DNA from: Spirosoma foliorum
GTDB lineage: Bacteria > Bacteroidota > Bacteroidia > Cytophagales > Spirosomataceae
DNA: 64,000 bases
Reading direction: 5' to 3'
Assembly: GCF_014117325.1 (NCBI RefSeq)
Contig: NZ_CP059732.1
Location: 1,116,001-1,180,000 of the forward strand
In this document: positions 1-9,411 of the stretch, piece after piece
Position numbering within the stretch: the first letter of the stretch is position 1
Layout: each line of letters opens with the position of its first letter
The notes under the pieces: model-generated
What the model saw: the letters and a program-made list of their open reading frames with translations, nothing else
What the model was told of the DNA's origin: nothing
Databases searched by the model: none
Translations under genes and position numbers: made by a program

Positions 1-1
1 C

Positions 2-904
2 TTTTTAGCCATCGTTATCCAGGCGCAAAACCCAACGCCTTTTCCTGAAGGGACTAAACGGATTCTGTTCCTGGGAAATAGTATTACGTATGCGGGGACC
101 TATGTCACAGATGTGGAGTCGTATTTTGTTGCCCATTATCCTGGACAGTCGTACGAGTTTATTAATGTGGGATTGCCCAGCGAAACGGTGTCGGGTTTGA
201 GTGAGCCGAATCACGCCGATGGCCGGTTTCCGCGCCCTGATCTACACGAACGATTGGTCAGAGTGCTGGACCAAACAAAGCCCGATGTCGTTTTTGCCTG
301 CTATGGCATGAATGATGGAATCTATCTGCCGTTCGATGAAGCGCGCTTCCGACCTTATCGGGACGGGCAAAAATGGCTACATGCCGAACTGGAGAAAACG
401 GGAGCAAAGCGAATTATTTTCCTGACGCCACCCGTTCACGATGATAAAAATCTGGGTACGCAAGGCTATAATCTTACGCTGGACAACTATTCTGAATGGC
501 TGCTGGCGCAACGAGATTCCCTGAAATGGGAAGTAGCTGACATTCATTTCCCCATGACGCATTATCTGGAAGAAAAACGGAAAACCGACCCTTCGTTTAA
601 GCTGGCCAACGATGGGGTCCATCCCGGCGACGAAGGTCATTGGCTCATGGCGAAAGCTATCCTAAACTATCTTGGTGAGAACGTTGCGAATGCGCCTAAT
701 GTAAAATCGACTCTGTCTGTAAATCCTCGGGGCGAGGAAATTAGGAGTTTGATCGCTCAACGACAGTCTATTATGAAAGATGCCTGGCTTAGCTCTACCG
801 GGCACAAACGTCCTGAAATGCGTCAGGGAATTCCAATGGCCGAAGCCCGACAGCGCTATGATGAACTGGAAACAAAAATTCGAGCTGCGGTAAACGGGAA
901 GTAA
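2..904 (+). CDS. Secreted SGNH/GDSL hydrolase (5' end missing)
   Basis: The frame is open from base 2, so the true start lies outside the window. The first visible residues (FLAIVIQAQNP) look like the end of a signal peptide with an AQ cleavage site. GDSL block I follows (LFLGNSITYAG, Ser nucleophile in GNSIT). Block III is GMND, and the C-terminal catalytic pair is DGVHPGDEGH. The family hydrolyses esters, often acetyl groups on glycans; the substrate here is unknown. An ATG at 113 lies inside the domain, after the nucleophile motif, so it is not a credible start. It is the first of a run of plus-strand secreted esterases. Confidence 0.85.
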   Translation, partial: FLAIVIQAQNPTPFPEGTKRILFLGNSITYAGTYVTDVESYFVAHYPGQSYEFINVGLPSETVSGLSEPNHADGRFPRPDLHERLVRVLDQTKPDVVFACYGMNDGIYLPFDEARFRPYRDGQKWLHAELEKTGAKRIIFLTPPVHDDKNLGTQGYNLTLDNYSEWLLAQRDSLKWEVADIHFPMTHYLEEKRKTDPSFKLANDGVHPGDEGHWLMAKAILNYLGENVANAPNVKSTLSVNPRGEEIRSLIAQRQSIMKDAWLSSTGHKRPEMRQGIPMAEARQRYDELETKIRAAVNGK

Positions 905-918
905 CTTTCTGGCGCGCT

Positions 919-1031
919 GGCGCGAGTATTTACTCGTGCCGATTAATATAGTCAGCATTTGCTGACTCATGAACAGGCTGAAAGCCAGCGAATGCTGGCC
1001 AAATTAATCAGCACGAGCGAATGCTCGCGCT
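919..1031. repeat. Long intergenic palindrome, 48-nt arms (family B)
   Basis: Left arm 919-966 and right arm 984-1031 are imperfect inverted copies (about 39 of 48 positions pair). Each arm carries two small dyads, one around GAGTATTTACTC and one around TCAGCATTTGCTGA. It is homologous in layout to the elements at 2970-3099 and 34676-34793. It sits between two same-direction genes, so it could terminate or process the transcript, or be a REPIN-like repeat. Confidence 0.85.
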
Positions 1032-1045
1032 AGAACAACTAAACC

Positions 1046-1825
1046 ATGCCTCCTAAAACCTCAAGGCGCAGCTTTCTCCAATCGTCCGTAGTAGCTGGAT
1101 TTGCTTCTGGTTTACCATCGCATTCCTTGTTGACAAATCAATCGGTTCAGCCACCCAAAGAAAAAGGACTAGTTTTTCTGTTTCAGGGCGATTCGATTAC
1201 AGATGGCAATCGGGGACGAAACACCGATCCAAATCACATTATGGGACACGGTTATGCTTTTTCGATTGCCAGTCGGATTGGGGCCGATTTTCCGGAAGAG
1301 GGTTTCCTGTTTTACAACCGGGGCATCAGCGGTAACAAGATAACTGACTTGCAGAAACGCTGGCAAACCGATACGCTCGATCTTAAACCGGATGTGCTCA
1401 GTGTATTAGTGGGCATCAACGATACCAATGCCATCGTCAATAAATCGGCTGAAGCTATCAGTCTGGAGGAGTTCGAAACCATCTATCGTACGCTGCTCAC
1501 GGATAGTAAAAAGCAAAATCCAGCGACACTATTTGTGTTGGGAATACCCTTTGTTTATCCCGTTGGAAAGCGCAAAGAAAACTGGGAACTCTGGCGCGAC
1601 GATACGGCAAAACGACAGGTTATTGTTCGAAAACTAGCTGCCGAATTTGATGCCGTACTCGTCGACTATCCGGCTTTAGTTGATAAAGCAATAACAAAAG
1701 CGCCGATTGAGTACTGGATTTGGGACGGCATTCACCCAACCGTGTTTACCCACGAGTTGATGGCGCGCGAATGGATAAAGCAGGTAAGCGCCCGACTTAA
1801 ATTCCTGAAAAAATACCGGTACTAG
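1046..1825 (+). CDS. Tat-exported SGNH/GDSL hydrolase
   Basis: 259 residues. The N-terminus has a twin-arginine signal (SRRSFLQSS, then a hydrophobic stretch), so export in folded form is predicted. GDSL block I is FQGDSITDGNRG. The oxyanion Gly/Asn blocks are NRGISGNK and VGINDTNA, and the C-terminal catalytic motif is DGIHPT. These place it in the rhamnogalacturonan-acetylesterase/TAP-like SGNH superfamily. The substrate is probably an ester on plant or microbial glycan (inference from neighbouring CE15 and CE1 enzymes). It starts 15 bp after a large palindrome. Confidence 0.9.
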   Translation: MPPKTSRRSFLQSSVVAGFASGLPSHSLLTNQSVQPPKEKGLVFLFQGDSITDGNRGRNTDPNHIMGHGYAFSIASRIGADFPEEGFLFYNRGISGNKITDLQKRWQTDTLDLKPDVLSVLVGINDTNAIVNKSAEAISLEEFETIYRTLLTDSKKQNPATLFVLGIPFVYPVGKRKENWELWRDDTAKRQVIVRKLAAEFDAVLVDYPALVDKAITKAPIEYWIWDGIHPTVFTHELMAREWIKQVSARLKFLKKYRY

Positions 1826-1915
1826 GAACGCATTCAGGCTGCGCTTTTTTTAAGCCTTTCAAGGAACCGTATCCGGGTTTAAAGCGATTGTAAAGGCATA
1901 TCAGAAAAATCAACC

Positions 1916-2965
1916 ATGGAATTAGGAATCAGTAGTTTTGGCGATGTCAGACCTGATGGCGTGGCCGGGAAAGCGGTCAATGCGCATCAACGGATGCAGG
2001 ACCTGCTCGAAGAAATAAAATTGGCCGATGAAGTTGGACTAGACGTATTTGCGTTGGGCGAGCACCATCGCCCCGACTTTGTTATATCTGCCCCCGAAGT
2101 GATTCTGGCCGCAGCGGCCACGATCACCAAAAAAATACGACTTTCCAGCGCGGTTACCGTGCTGAGTTCAGCCGACCCGGTTCGGACGTTTCAGAACTTT
2201 GCCACATTGGATCTTATCTCAAATGGTCGGGCGGAGATCATGGCTGGTCGTGGGTCATTTATTGAGTCGTTTCCTTTATTTGGGTATGATCTGCGGGATT
2301 ACGATGAGTTGTTCACTGAAAAGCTGGATCTGTTAGTTAATATCAACCAGCATGAAATTGTGGATTGGGTGGGTAAACATCGGGCTTCTATTCAGCATCT
2401 GGGCGTTTATCCGCGTCCTTATCAGGAATCCCTTCCCATCTGGCTGGCAGTAGGCGGAACGCCCGCTTCGGCTGTTCGGGCCGGGACTATGAATTTGCCC
2501 ATGACGCTGGCGATTTTGGGCGGACCTCCCGATCGATTTGTTCCGTTTGCCAATTTATACCGGCAAGCCGCACAACGGGCAGGGCACGATGCGAACCAAT
2601 TACAGTTGGCGATCAACTCTCATTTTTACATGGCGGATGATTCGCAACAGGCTTCGGATGAGTTTTTTCCAACCTACGAAGTGCTAATGAATCGCGTTGG
2701 AAAAGAGCGGGGATGGTCGCCAATTACGCGCGCTCAATTTGAGCACAGTCGTGAATATGGCCCGTTGATGGTGGGGAGTCCGCAACAAATCATCGACAAG
2801 ATTCTGCATTTCCACGAGTTGTTTGGGAATACCCGTTATCTGGCCCAGATGATCAGCGGGCATGATCTGCCGCATTCAAAAATGCTGCACGCCATCGAAT
2901 TATTTGGGACTAAAGTGGCACCAGAAGTACGGAAAGCACTGAAGGCAAAGGTGGCAGTTGAGTAA
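1916..2965 (+). CDS. LLM-class (luciferase-like) flavin-dependent oxidoreductase
   Basis: 349 residues, the usual length for luciferase-like monooxygenases. It opens with the family pattern ELGISSFGD, then [10 protein letters not shown] (the GEHH segment near the flavin site), [24 protein letters not shown] and [28 protein letters not shown] lies in the FMN phosphate-binding part of the TIM barrel. It is cytosolic with no signal peptide. The likely cofactor is FMNH2 or F420-like flavin, as is typical for the family; the substrate cannot be read from sequence. It does not obviously belong to the esterase pathway around it. Confidence 0.9.
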   Translation: MELGISSFGDVRPDGVAGKAVNAHQRMQDLLEEIKLADEVGLDVFALGEHHRPDFVISAPEVILAAAATITKKIRLSSAVTVLSSADPVRTFQNFATLDLISNGRAEIMAGRGSFIESFPLFGYDLRDYDELFTEKLDLLVNINQHEIVDWVGKHRASIQHLGVYPRPYQESLPIWLAVGGTPASAVRAGTMNLPMTLAILGGPPDRFVPFANLYRQAAQRAGHDANQLQLAINSHFYMADDSQQASDEFFPTYEVLMNRVGKERGWSPITRAQFEHSREYGPLMVGSPQQIIDKILHFHELFGNTRYLAQMISGHDLPHSKMLHAIELFGTKVAPEVRKALKAKVAVE

Positions 2966-2969
2966 GATT

Positions 2970-3099
2970 GGCGCGGGTATTGACCCGTGCTTATCAATAT
3001 AGCCAGCATTCGCTGGCACATTGGCTAACCCACATTATTACTCATGAATTCGTCAGCGAATGCTGACCTGATTAATAGGCACGGGTAAATACCCGCGCC
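2970..3099. repeat. Long intergenic palindrome, 48-nt arms (family B)
   Basis: Arms 2970-3017 and 3052-3099 pair over most of 48 nt. The outer dyad is GGGTATTGACCC on the left and GGGTAAATACCC on the right; the inner dyad surrounds CAGCATTCGCTG. Relative to 919-1031 the outer dyad changed from GAGT..ACTC to GGGT..ACCC on both sides, so pairing is kept. Confidence 0.85.
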
Positions 3100-3121
3100 A
3101 GAGAATTTCTCGATCGACCTG

Positions 3122-4381
3122 ATGCAATTCAACACCCTGCTCTGTTTCTCCTTTTTTCTGGCAACACTGCCTTTGCTTGCCCAGAAACGCCCCTTGCCTG
3201 ATCCATTGGTATTTACGAACGGCAAGCGAGTAACAACCGCGAAACAATGGCAGTCGCAACGGCGGCCGGAATTACTGGAGTTCTTCGCTAACGAGATGTA
3301 TGGCCATTCGCCCGATAAACCGTCGGCGATGCGATTCGAGGTGTTTGACACCGATGCGAATGCGTTAGGCGGTAAAGCAACACGGAAGCAGGTAGCGGTG
3401 TATTTCGATGGAAAGTCAAATGGGCCGCGAATGGACGTCTTGCTCTATATTCCGAATCAGGTAAAAGGCCCGGTTCCGGCCATTGTCGGGTTGAATTTCT
3501 GGGGAAATCAGAGCATCAATGCTGATCCTGGCATTCGTATTTCAACCAGTTGGATGGAGTCGGGGCGGGGTAATCCGTACGTTGATGTTTCCTGCGTGGT
3601 CAACCATCGGTCGACCGAAGCTTGCCGAGGTATCAACGCTCAACAATGGCCTGTCGACAGCATTCTCAATCGGGGTTATGCGCTGGTGACGGCCTATCGG
3701 GAAGATATCGCGTCCGACGAAAAATCGACTATGTTCACAACGGGCGTTCATCCCTTATACCCCAACTTACAGAATCGGGGTGATAACTTCGGAACGGTTG
3801 CCGCCTGGGCGTGGGGATTAAGTCGGATCATGGATTATGTTCAAACCGACAATCGAATTGACGCCAAACGGGTCGCCGTATTTGGCTGGTCGCGGTTAGG
3901 CAAGGCGGCTCTTTGGGCTGGTGCTATCGACGAACGATTTGCCATGGTGATTAGTCATGAATCGGGAGCGGGTGGTGCTAAACTATTTCATCGGGGTGTA
4001 GGCGAAAACATCCGGCGACTCTGCACGGTCTTCCCGCATTGGTATGCTGGCAATTTCCGCAACTACATGGATCAGGATACGCTGCTGCCTTTCGATCAGC
4101 ACCTGGTCATTTCGCTCGTGGCCCCTCGGCCTATCTATGTTGCAAGTGCCGAGGAGGACAAAAATTCAGATCCGGAAGGTGAGTTTGAAGGGGCGAAAGC
4201 GGCCAGTGTCGTCTATCAGTTTTTAGGCACAACAGGTCTTCCAGCGTCCCAAATGCCGCCATTGAATCAGTCGGTGCAAGGACAAATCGGTTACCATATT
4301 CGCCCCGGCGGCCATGACGTTACGAATTATGACTGGCAACACTATTTGCGCTTTATGGATAAGCATTTCAAAAAGAAGTAG
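3122..4381 (+). CDS. CE15-like glucuronoyl methylesterase / acetylxylan esterase
   Basis: 419 residues with a Sec signal peptide (MQFNTLLCFSFFLATLPLLA). The nucleophile elbow is GWSRLGKAAL (Ser about residue 257), the GCSRxGK-type motif of carbohydrate esterase family 15. HESGAGG and the acidic segment ASAEEDKNSDPEGE follow. The catalytic His lies in GGHDVTNYDW near residue 402. CE15 enzymes cleave 4-O-methyl-glucuronate esters linking xylan to lignin. Exact specificity is inferred from family. Neighbours are further secreted esterases, suggesting de-esterification of plant polysaccharide. The start is at the first ATG of a good signal peptide, just after a palindrome. Confidence 0.88.
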   Translation: MQFNTLLCFSFFLATLPLLAQKRPLPDPLVFTNGKRVTTAKQWQSQRRPELLEFFANEMYGHSPDKPSAMRFEVFDTDANALGGKATRKQVAVYFDGKSNGPRMDVLLYIPNQVKGPVPAIVGLNFWGNQSINADPGIRISTSWMESGRGNPYVDVSCVVNHRSTEACRGINAQQWPVDSILNRGYALVTAYREDIASDEKSTMFTTGVHPLYPNLQNRGDNFGTVAAWAWGLSRIMDYVQTDNRIDAKRVAVFGWSRLGKAALWAGAIDERFAMVISHESGAGGAKLFHRGVGENIRRLCTVFPHWYAGNFRNYMDQDTLLPFDQHLVISLVAPRPIYVASAEEDKNSDPEGEFEGAKAASVVYQFLGTTGLPASQMPPLNQSVQGQIGYHIRPGGHDVTNYDWQHYLRFMDKHFKKK

Positions 4382-4465
4382 GTCGTGATCCAATAACTTC
4401 TTTTAAACCTGGAATTACCCCCTGAATGGGGCTTAATGAATCAGTCCAATACAATCTAATCCAAC

Positions 4466-5293
4466 ATGACAGCCTTTCGAATACTTCTCATTAGTAGTCT
4501 TTTAGTTTTTACCAACCTTGCTCAAGCAGCCAAAATAGACACCGTGAGTACCTACAGTCCGTCGATGAAAAAGACGATCAAAGCGGTGGTCATGACGCCT
4601 GATTCATACACGATTGGTAGCGAATTCCCGGTCGTGTACTTGCTACACGGCTATAGCGGTAATTACAGTGACTGGGCGAAAAAAGCACCGAATTTAGGGC
4701 AAGCCGTCGATGCACATCAACTCATAATCGTTTGTCCCGATGGTAATTTCGGTAGCTGGTATTTCGACAGTCCGGCCGATCCTTCGTTTAAGTACGAAAC
4801 GTACGTGGCCAACGAGCTGGTAGCCTGGGTAGACAGTCATTACAAAACCATCAAAAATCGACAGGCGCGTGCCATTACGGGCTTGAGCATGGGCGGACAT
4901 GGCGCCCTATATCTAGCCTTCCGGCATCAGGACGTGTTCGGTGCTGCGGGCAGCATGAGTGGTGGTGTGGATATTCGACCCTTCCCGAACAATTGGGACA
5001 TGGCCAAACGCCTGGGTACGTACGCCCAATTCCCCGAACGATGGGAGCAAAACACCGTTATCAATCTGCTTCATTTACTGACGCCCGGTTCCTTGTCGCT
5101 GATCATTGATTGCGGCACCGACGATTTCTTTTTCCGGGTCAACAACAACCTGCACGACAAGCTCCTGGAGCGAAACATTGCCCACGACTACACCACTCGC
5201 CCCGGTGCCCACAACTGGAATTACTGGACGAATGCCGTAACCTATCAATTGCTGTTCATGCGCCAGTTCTTCGATAAACAAAAGCGGGAGTAG
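4466..5293 (+). CDS. Secreted CE1-type esterase (esterase D / feruloyl-esterase-like)
   Basis: 275 residues. A Sec signal peptide ends near ...NLAQAA. FPVVYLLHGYSGNYSDW gives the oxyanion His-Gly segment, TGLSMGGHGALYLA the nucleophile elbow (Ser about 141), DCGTDDFFF the catalytic Asp region, and GAHNWNYW the catalytic His. This is the putative-esterase (PF00756) fold used by feruloyl and acetyl xylan esterases and by antigen-85 proteins. It is probably co-transcribed with the CE15 gene 84 bp upstream. Only a short C-rich/G-rich stem (CCCC..GGGG near 4420-4434) lies between them. Confidence 0.9.
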   Translation: MTAFRILLISSLLVFTNLAQAAKIDTVSTYSPSMKKTIKAVVMTPDSYTIGSEFPVVYLLHGYSGNYSDWAKKAPNLGQAVDAHQLIIVCPDGNFGSWYFDSPADPSFKYETYVANELVAWVDSHYKTIKNRQARAITGLSMGGHGALYLAFRHQDVFGAAGSMSGGVDIRPFPNNWDMAKRLGTYAQFPERWEQNTVINLLHLLTPGSLSLIIDCGTDDFFFRVNNNLHDKLLERNIAHDYTTRPGAHNWNYWTNAVTYQLLFMRQFFDKQKRE

Positions 5294-5372
5294 GTGTTTT
5301 AAGCATAAACCCATGTATTCTCGGTCTGTGCGAACCCCTAAAGTATATACACATCTCTAACATAGGCTAATC

Positions 5373-5517
5373 AGCCCTGTAAGGGCGTCCTGTCAATAGG
5401 TATTGTCTTATTAAGAGCCCTAAGCGCCGTAGGTGCGACCGCCGGCGGTCGCACCTACGGCGCTTGAGGTTATGGACAATCTTGTGTTTTCTATTAACAG
5501 GTCACTCCTAACGGAGT
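5373..5517. repeat. Nested palindromes with a 44-bp perfect, loopless core
   Basis: The core 5422-5443/5444-5465 is a perfect 22+22 inverted repeat with no loop. Around it, ATTGTC (5402-5407) pairs with GACAAT (5475-5480), and CCTGTCAATAG (5389-5399) with CTATTAACAGG (5491-5501). The outermost parts are small dyads, GCCCT/AGGGC (5373-5385) and ACTCC/GGAGT (5504-5517). The rest of the 380-bp gap 5294-5672 shows no gene. Confidence 0.85.
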
Positions 5518-5672
5518 TTCGAACATGCTTAAAAGATGTCTATGTACTCTAGATGTCCTCACTGAACCGGGGCAGGGATGAGCGTACATGCACTACTATA
5601 AAGATACAGTACATAAAGAGTAAGGAGGGTAGGCGAACGCCTTTTTCAACTATCTATTATCAGCGAAATTAT

Positions 5673-7100
5673 ATGCCTTCGTTATCTTCCCGTTGTTACA
5701 CTAGCCTACTTTTCATCCTATTCTCCATCTCGACTTACGCCCAGAACACAATTCGAATTGCCTGCGTAGGGAATAGCATTACCTATGGGGCAACTCTGGC
5801 GAATCGGGAGCGGGATGCATACCCGAGCCAATTGCAAAATTTACTGGGTAAAGGCTACGAAGTATTGAATTTTGGGGTGAGTGGCCGGACGTTGCTTCGG
5901 GATACACCGGCTGCCTATACAACAACCAGTCAGTACCAGGACGCCTTAAAAAGTAATCCCAATATTGTGTTTATCAAGCTGGGGACCAATGATAGCCGGT
6001 TGCCGTATCGACTGAAAATTGATCAGTTTGTAGGCGACTACAAATCACTCATTCAGTCGTTTAAAACACTACCGACCAATCCCCGGATTATTCTGTTGCT
6101 TCCCGTAACGTCATTTCTGACCGATACTACCCGGCAGGTCGATGCGGCCATTCGGAAATTGATTATTCCCCGTATCCAGCAAGTGGCTTTCGACGAGAAA
6201 CTGGAACTCATCGACCTGCATGCCCTGACCGCTACCGATAGTCTTTTATTTCCTGACAAGCTACATCCGTCGGCACCCGTGATGACTACGATTGCCCGAC
6301 GTTTGTACGAAGCCGTTACTTTAAAGACCCAACCGAATTTTGATATTTTTTCGAAAATCAAGGAGCCTGTTAGCGTATCTTCTTTTTACGGCTACGACTG
6401 CGCTGATTTTACCTTTCAGGGGCGTGCCTGCAAAGTGGTTAAACCACGCGTTGTAGCCACCGGAAAGCCCTGGATTTGGCGGGCTCGCTTCTGGGGACAT
6501 GAGCCACAAACTGACATTGCGCTGCTAGATCGTGGTTTTCATCTGGTCTACTGCGATGTAGCCGAACTCTTTGGCAATGCTGAAGCAGTTGAGCTCTGGA
6601 ATAAGTTTTATAAGTACATGAACAAAGCCGGACTTGCCGATAAGGTTTGTCTGGAAGGCTTAAGTCGGGGTGGAATTTATGCCTATAACTGGGCCGTTGA
6701 AAACCCCAAAAAAGTAGCTTGTGTATATGTCGATGCACCCGTTCTTGACCTGAAAAGCTGGCCGGGTGGCAAAGGAAAAAGCAAGGGTAGCCCAAGCGAC
6801 TGGGCTATTTTTAAGAAGGATTACGGCTTTACGACGGAAGTGGAAGCCATGAATTTCAAAGGAAATCCGCTGGATCGAGTACCCCAGATTGTGAAAGGTA
6901 ATTTCCCGATGTTACACGTCGTGGGCGATGCTGACGATGCCGTGCCCGTAAGCGAAAACACCGAACCCTTCGAAAAACAAGTATTAGCGCTAGGTGGCAA
7001 GATCACGGTTATTCACAAACCCGGCGTCAATCATCACCCACACAGTCTGCCAAATCCGACACCCATTGTCGATTTCATCCTCAAATCTATTGGTAATTGA
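5673..7100 (+). CDS. Secreted two-domain hydrolase: SGNH esterase fused to alpha/beta hydrolase
   Basis: 475 residues from the ATG at 5673, chosen because it begins a clean signal peptide (MPSLSSRCYTSLLFILFSIS, cleavage after YAQ). The upstream in-frame extension to 5553 is charged and lacks signal character. Domain 1 (about 26-225) is SGNH: CVGNSITYG, LGTNDSR, DKLHPS. Domain 2 (about 235-475) is an alpha/beta hydrolase: GLSRGGIYAYNWA nucleophile elbow, VGDADDAVPV Asp loop, NHHPHSL His. It therefore carries two separate Ser-hydrolase active sites. Both probably act on the same ester- or acyl-substituted glycan; this is inference. Confidence 0.88.
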   Translation: MPSLSSRCYTSLLFILFSISTYAQNTIRIACVGNSITYGATLANRERDAYPSQLQNLLGKGYEVLNFGVSGRTLLRDTPAAYTTTSQYQDALKSNPNIVFIKLGTNDSRLPYRLKIDQFVGDYKSLIQSFKTLPTNPRIILLLPVTSFLTDTTRQVDAAIRKLIIPRIQQVAFDEKLELIDLHALTATDSLLFPDKLHPSAPVMTTIARRLYEAVTLKTQPNFDIFSKIKEPVSVSSFYGYDCADFTFQGRACKVVKPRVVATGKPWIWRARFWGHEPQTDIALLDRGFHLVYCDVAELFGNAEAVELWNKFYKYMNKAGLADKVCLEGLSRGGIYAYNWAVENPKKVACVYVDAPVLDLKSWPGGKGKSKGSPSDWAIFKKDYGFTTEVEAMNFKGNPLDRVPQIVKGNFPMLHVVGDADDAVPVSENTEPFEKQVLALGGKITVIHKPGVNHHPHSLPNPTPIVDFILKSIGN

Positions 7101-7106
7101 ATTTAC

Positions 7107-7157
7107 CATAAAACCCGATAATTTGTATTATTTTTGTACAAATTATCGGGTTTTATG
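7107..7157 (+). promoter_or_regulatory. 21-bp perfect inverted repeat enclosing a -7 box and the start codon
   Basis: Arms 7107-7127 and 7137-7157 are perfect inverted copies with a 9-nt loop. The loop region holds TATTTTTG (7129-7136), matching the Bacteroidota -7 consensus TAnnTTTG. The right arm ends exactly with the ATG of the ATPase gene. A transcript starting near 7142 would have a leader of only about a dozen bases. It is a candidate autoregulatory operator or mRNA structure. Confidence 0.7.
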
Positions 7158-8336
7158 TTTCAGCGGAAAATTTATTCAGAATTAGAGCAACATCTATTCA
7201 GGAAGCAAGTGACCGTTATTACGGGCATGCGCCGTGTGGGTAAATCTACGGCTCTACGTTATCTGCTAGGTCATGTTCCGCATACCAACGTACTGTACCT
7301 GGATTTTGAACGTATTGAAAATCGTATCCTCTTCAATCAGACTTCCTATAATGACATTGAGCGGGGGTTACAGGCATTAGGGCTATCACTGTCAGAACCT
7401 TCTGTCGTGGCTTTAGATGAAATTCAATTAGTACCTAATAGTCCGAGTGTAATCAAAAGCTTATACGATACCTACGGTATAAAATTTATTGTTACAGGTT
7501 CTAGCTCGTATTATTTAAAGAACCATTTTTCGGAAAGCCTAGCGGGACGTAAACAAATATTTGAAATGCATCCTCTTGATTTTGAAGAGTTTTTACTTTT
7601 CAAAGGACAAGACGTGAAGCCATTTCAGATTGGTAAGATGCAGCCTTTTTTATTTACATTTTATGATCGGTGGCGTGGTTTTTACGAAGAGTTTCTTCAA
7701 TATGGAGGCTTTCCTGAGGTAGTATTGTCAGAACAGCCAAAGGCTAAAACCGATTATCTACGCGATGTTTTAAATGCTTATATCGAATTAGATATAAAAC
7801 TTTTAGCTGACTTCAGCCTGAGTGATACGCTCTATAAACTCATTCAACTACTAGCAGTTCGGGTGGGTAGTCGATTGGATTACAGTAAATTATCCAGTTT
7901 GATTGGCGAGAATAGACACAAGATGAAAGACTATCTACACTTGTTAGAATACACGTATTTTATTCACATTGTACGACCTTACACAGGTGGATTGGATAAA
8001 GAATTGTCAAAACAACCCAAATTTTACTTCTCAGATACAGGTTTGTTGCAGCTTATGGGACAAGTAAGTAGTGGACAATTGTTTGAGAATGCTATTGCGA
8101 ATCAATTGGCTCGCCTGGGCCTGATTAATTACTATGAACGTACCACAGGCACAGAAATTGATTTTGTTCTGAATCGTCAGCAAGCTTTTGAGGTAAAAGA
8201 GACTTGTACACCCCATGATTTACAAGTTCTGACCGATCGAGCTAAACTTCTTCAATTGACAGATTGTCAGTTGATTGGTCGTAATTTGCCCGCAAATGGT
8301 TTTTCTGATTTTATATGGGGTGGATCAGTGTGGTAA
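7155..8336 (+). CDS. AAA-family ATPase with DUF4143 C-terminus
   Basis: Starts at ATG 7155 (MFQRKIYSELEQH); the in-frame TTG at 7134 falls inside the promoter. Walker A is TGMRRVGKST, Walker B VVALDEIQ, and a sensor-like VTGSSS follows. The C-terminal half matches DUF4143, ending in an acidic EIDFVLN...FEVKE motif reminiscent of PD-(D/E)XK nuclease cores. Cellular role is unknown for the family; members are often numerous and mobile-looking in Bacteroidota. It overlaps the convergent WYL gene by 12 bp. It is more AT-rich than its neighbours, which hints at separate ancestry. Confidence 0.88.
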   Translation: MFQRKIYSELEQHLFRKQVTVITGMRRVGKSTALRYLLGHVPHTNVLYLDFERIENRILFNQTSYNDIERGLQALGLSLSEPSVVALDEIQLVPNSPSVIKSLYDTYGIKFIVTGSSSYYLKNHFSESLAGRKQIFEMHPLDFEEFLLFKGQDVKPFQIGKMQPFLFTFYDRWRGFYEEFLQYGGFPEVVLSEQPKAKTDYLRDVLNAYIELDIKLLADFSLSDTLYKLIQLLAVRVGSRLDYSKLSSLIGENRHKMKDYLHLLEYTYFIHIVRPYTGGLDKELSKQPKFYFSDTGLLQLMGQVSSGQLFENAIANQLARLGLINYYERTTGTEIDFVLNRQQAFEVKETCTPHDLQVLTDRAKLLQLTDCQLIGRNLPANGFSDFIWGGSVW

Positions 8337-9380
8337 CGTGTGGTTTTCAAATCCTGAAGGAGTTTTCAGAATCACATACGCATCCGCGCCAGCCTGCAAC
8401 CGCTTCTGAATCACCCGCCGAAGCCGTTCTGGTTCGAGTACGTGCATGCCCTCACCAAATCCTAGGATTTCCTTCTCCAACTCAAAATTGTGTTGCACCC
8501 GAAGCTGAATAACAATTCCTGCCTCTGTTCGCTCCACAACTTCCTGCGAATGATGGAGCGGCTTGGTTTCTACATAAGGTGCGTGCAAACGACTGACGAA
8601 TAATTTTACCCGAATGGGGCGCAGATTCTCACTCACAGACACCCCGATAACGTCGTGGTAATGCGCCGTAGGGTCAATGCCCTGATTAGGCACGTAATCA
8701 ACATCGGAGTCTATACGGATAGACAGCATTCGGTCTAGCGCCAGGTTCATGATATACCCCTTGCCATCGCGTACACCTACTGCAAACCACCGGTTTTTGA
8801 ACTCTTTGAGCCACCAAACATGAAAGCAAAACGTTTGTGGTAGTCGAGCTGAAAATGATTGGTATTCAATTCGTAAAGTCCGTTTCTGGATAACTGCCTG
8901 ATACAACTCATCCAGAAAATGAAGCCCTTTCAAATGTTCGTTTTTCTCGAAATCAATAACCGGGATCGACTTCTGTGCTGTTGAATACACATGATCTTCC
9001 AGCTTCTGAACTACTTCGTTCAGCGCCGTAAAGTGCGAGAATCCCTTAAATTGTTTCAGTACCTCAACGGCCTCGTTCATCCGCGACAGATCACCGTCCG
9101 AGAGCGGAATATTGGTGATACTGTACGTGGGGTCTTCATAGGTGTAATACTTTTTATCGATGACCACGATGGGGGCAAAGTACCCCAATTTATCGCTTCG
9201 CATCAGTTGGAGATCGGCCTGAACGGTCCGTCGACTGATGCCTTTTTCGATCCCCTCGTACTCATAGAGTGCTTCCGAAACCACTTCGATCAGGTCATCG
9301 AGCGTCCATTTACGCTGCCGATTACGCAGGCAGGCATCCAGTGTTTTGTAGCGCACAAGCGCGTTTCGGTTAGCGGGCAT
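8325..9380 (-). CDS. WYL-domain transcriptional regulator
   Basis: 351 residues. The N-terminus is a winged helix (LDDLIEVVSEAL ... ISRRTVQADLQLMRS). The WYL region follows, with RTLRIEYQSF and WWLKEFKNRWFAVGV, and a C-terminal WCX-like extension. WYL domains are thought to sense nucleic-acid or nucleotide ligands. The gene is divergent from rtcB with 191 bp between starts, so it most likely controls rtcB and itself. That would be a functional counterpart of RtcR in Proteobacteria (inference from position). It overlaps the ATPase gene tail to tail. Confidence 0.88.
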   Translation of the reverse strand: MPANRNALVRYKTLDACLRNRQRKWTLDDLIEVVSEALYEYEGIEKGISRRTVQADLQLMRSDKLGYFAPIVVIDKKYYTYEDPTYSITNIPLSDGDLSRMNEAVEVLKQFKGFSHFTALNEVVQKLEDHVYSTAQKSIPVIDFEKNEHLKGLHFLDELYQAVIQKRTLRIEYQSFSARLPQTFCFHVWWLKEFKNRWFAVGVRDGKGYIMNLALDRMLSIRIDSDVDYVPNQGIDPTAHYHDVIGVSVSENLRPIRVKLFVSRLHAPYVETKPLHHSQEVVERTEAGIVIQLRVQHNFELEKEILGFGEGMHVLEPERLRRVIQKRLQAGADAYVILKTPSGFENHTLPH

Positions 9381-9411
9381 CGAACTGATTGTTGGTGGGA
9401 TTAGCTAATTT

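Noticed and set aside
5553..5672. N-terminal extension of the SGNH-hydrolase fusion
   Set aside because: The added residues are charged and precede an obvious signal peptide beginning at 5673.
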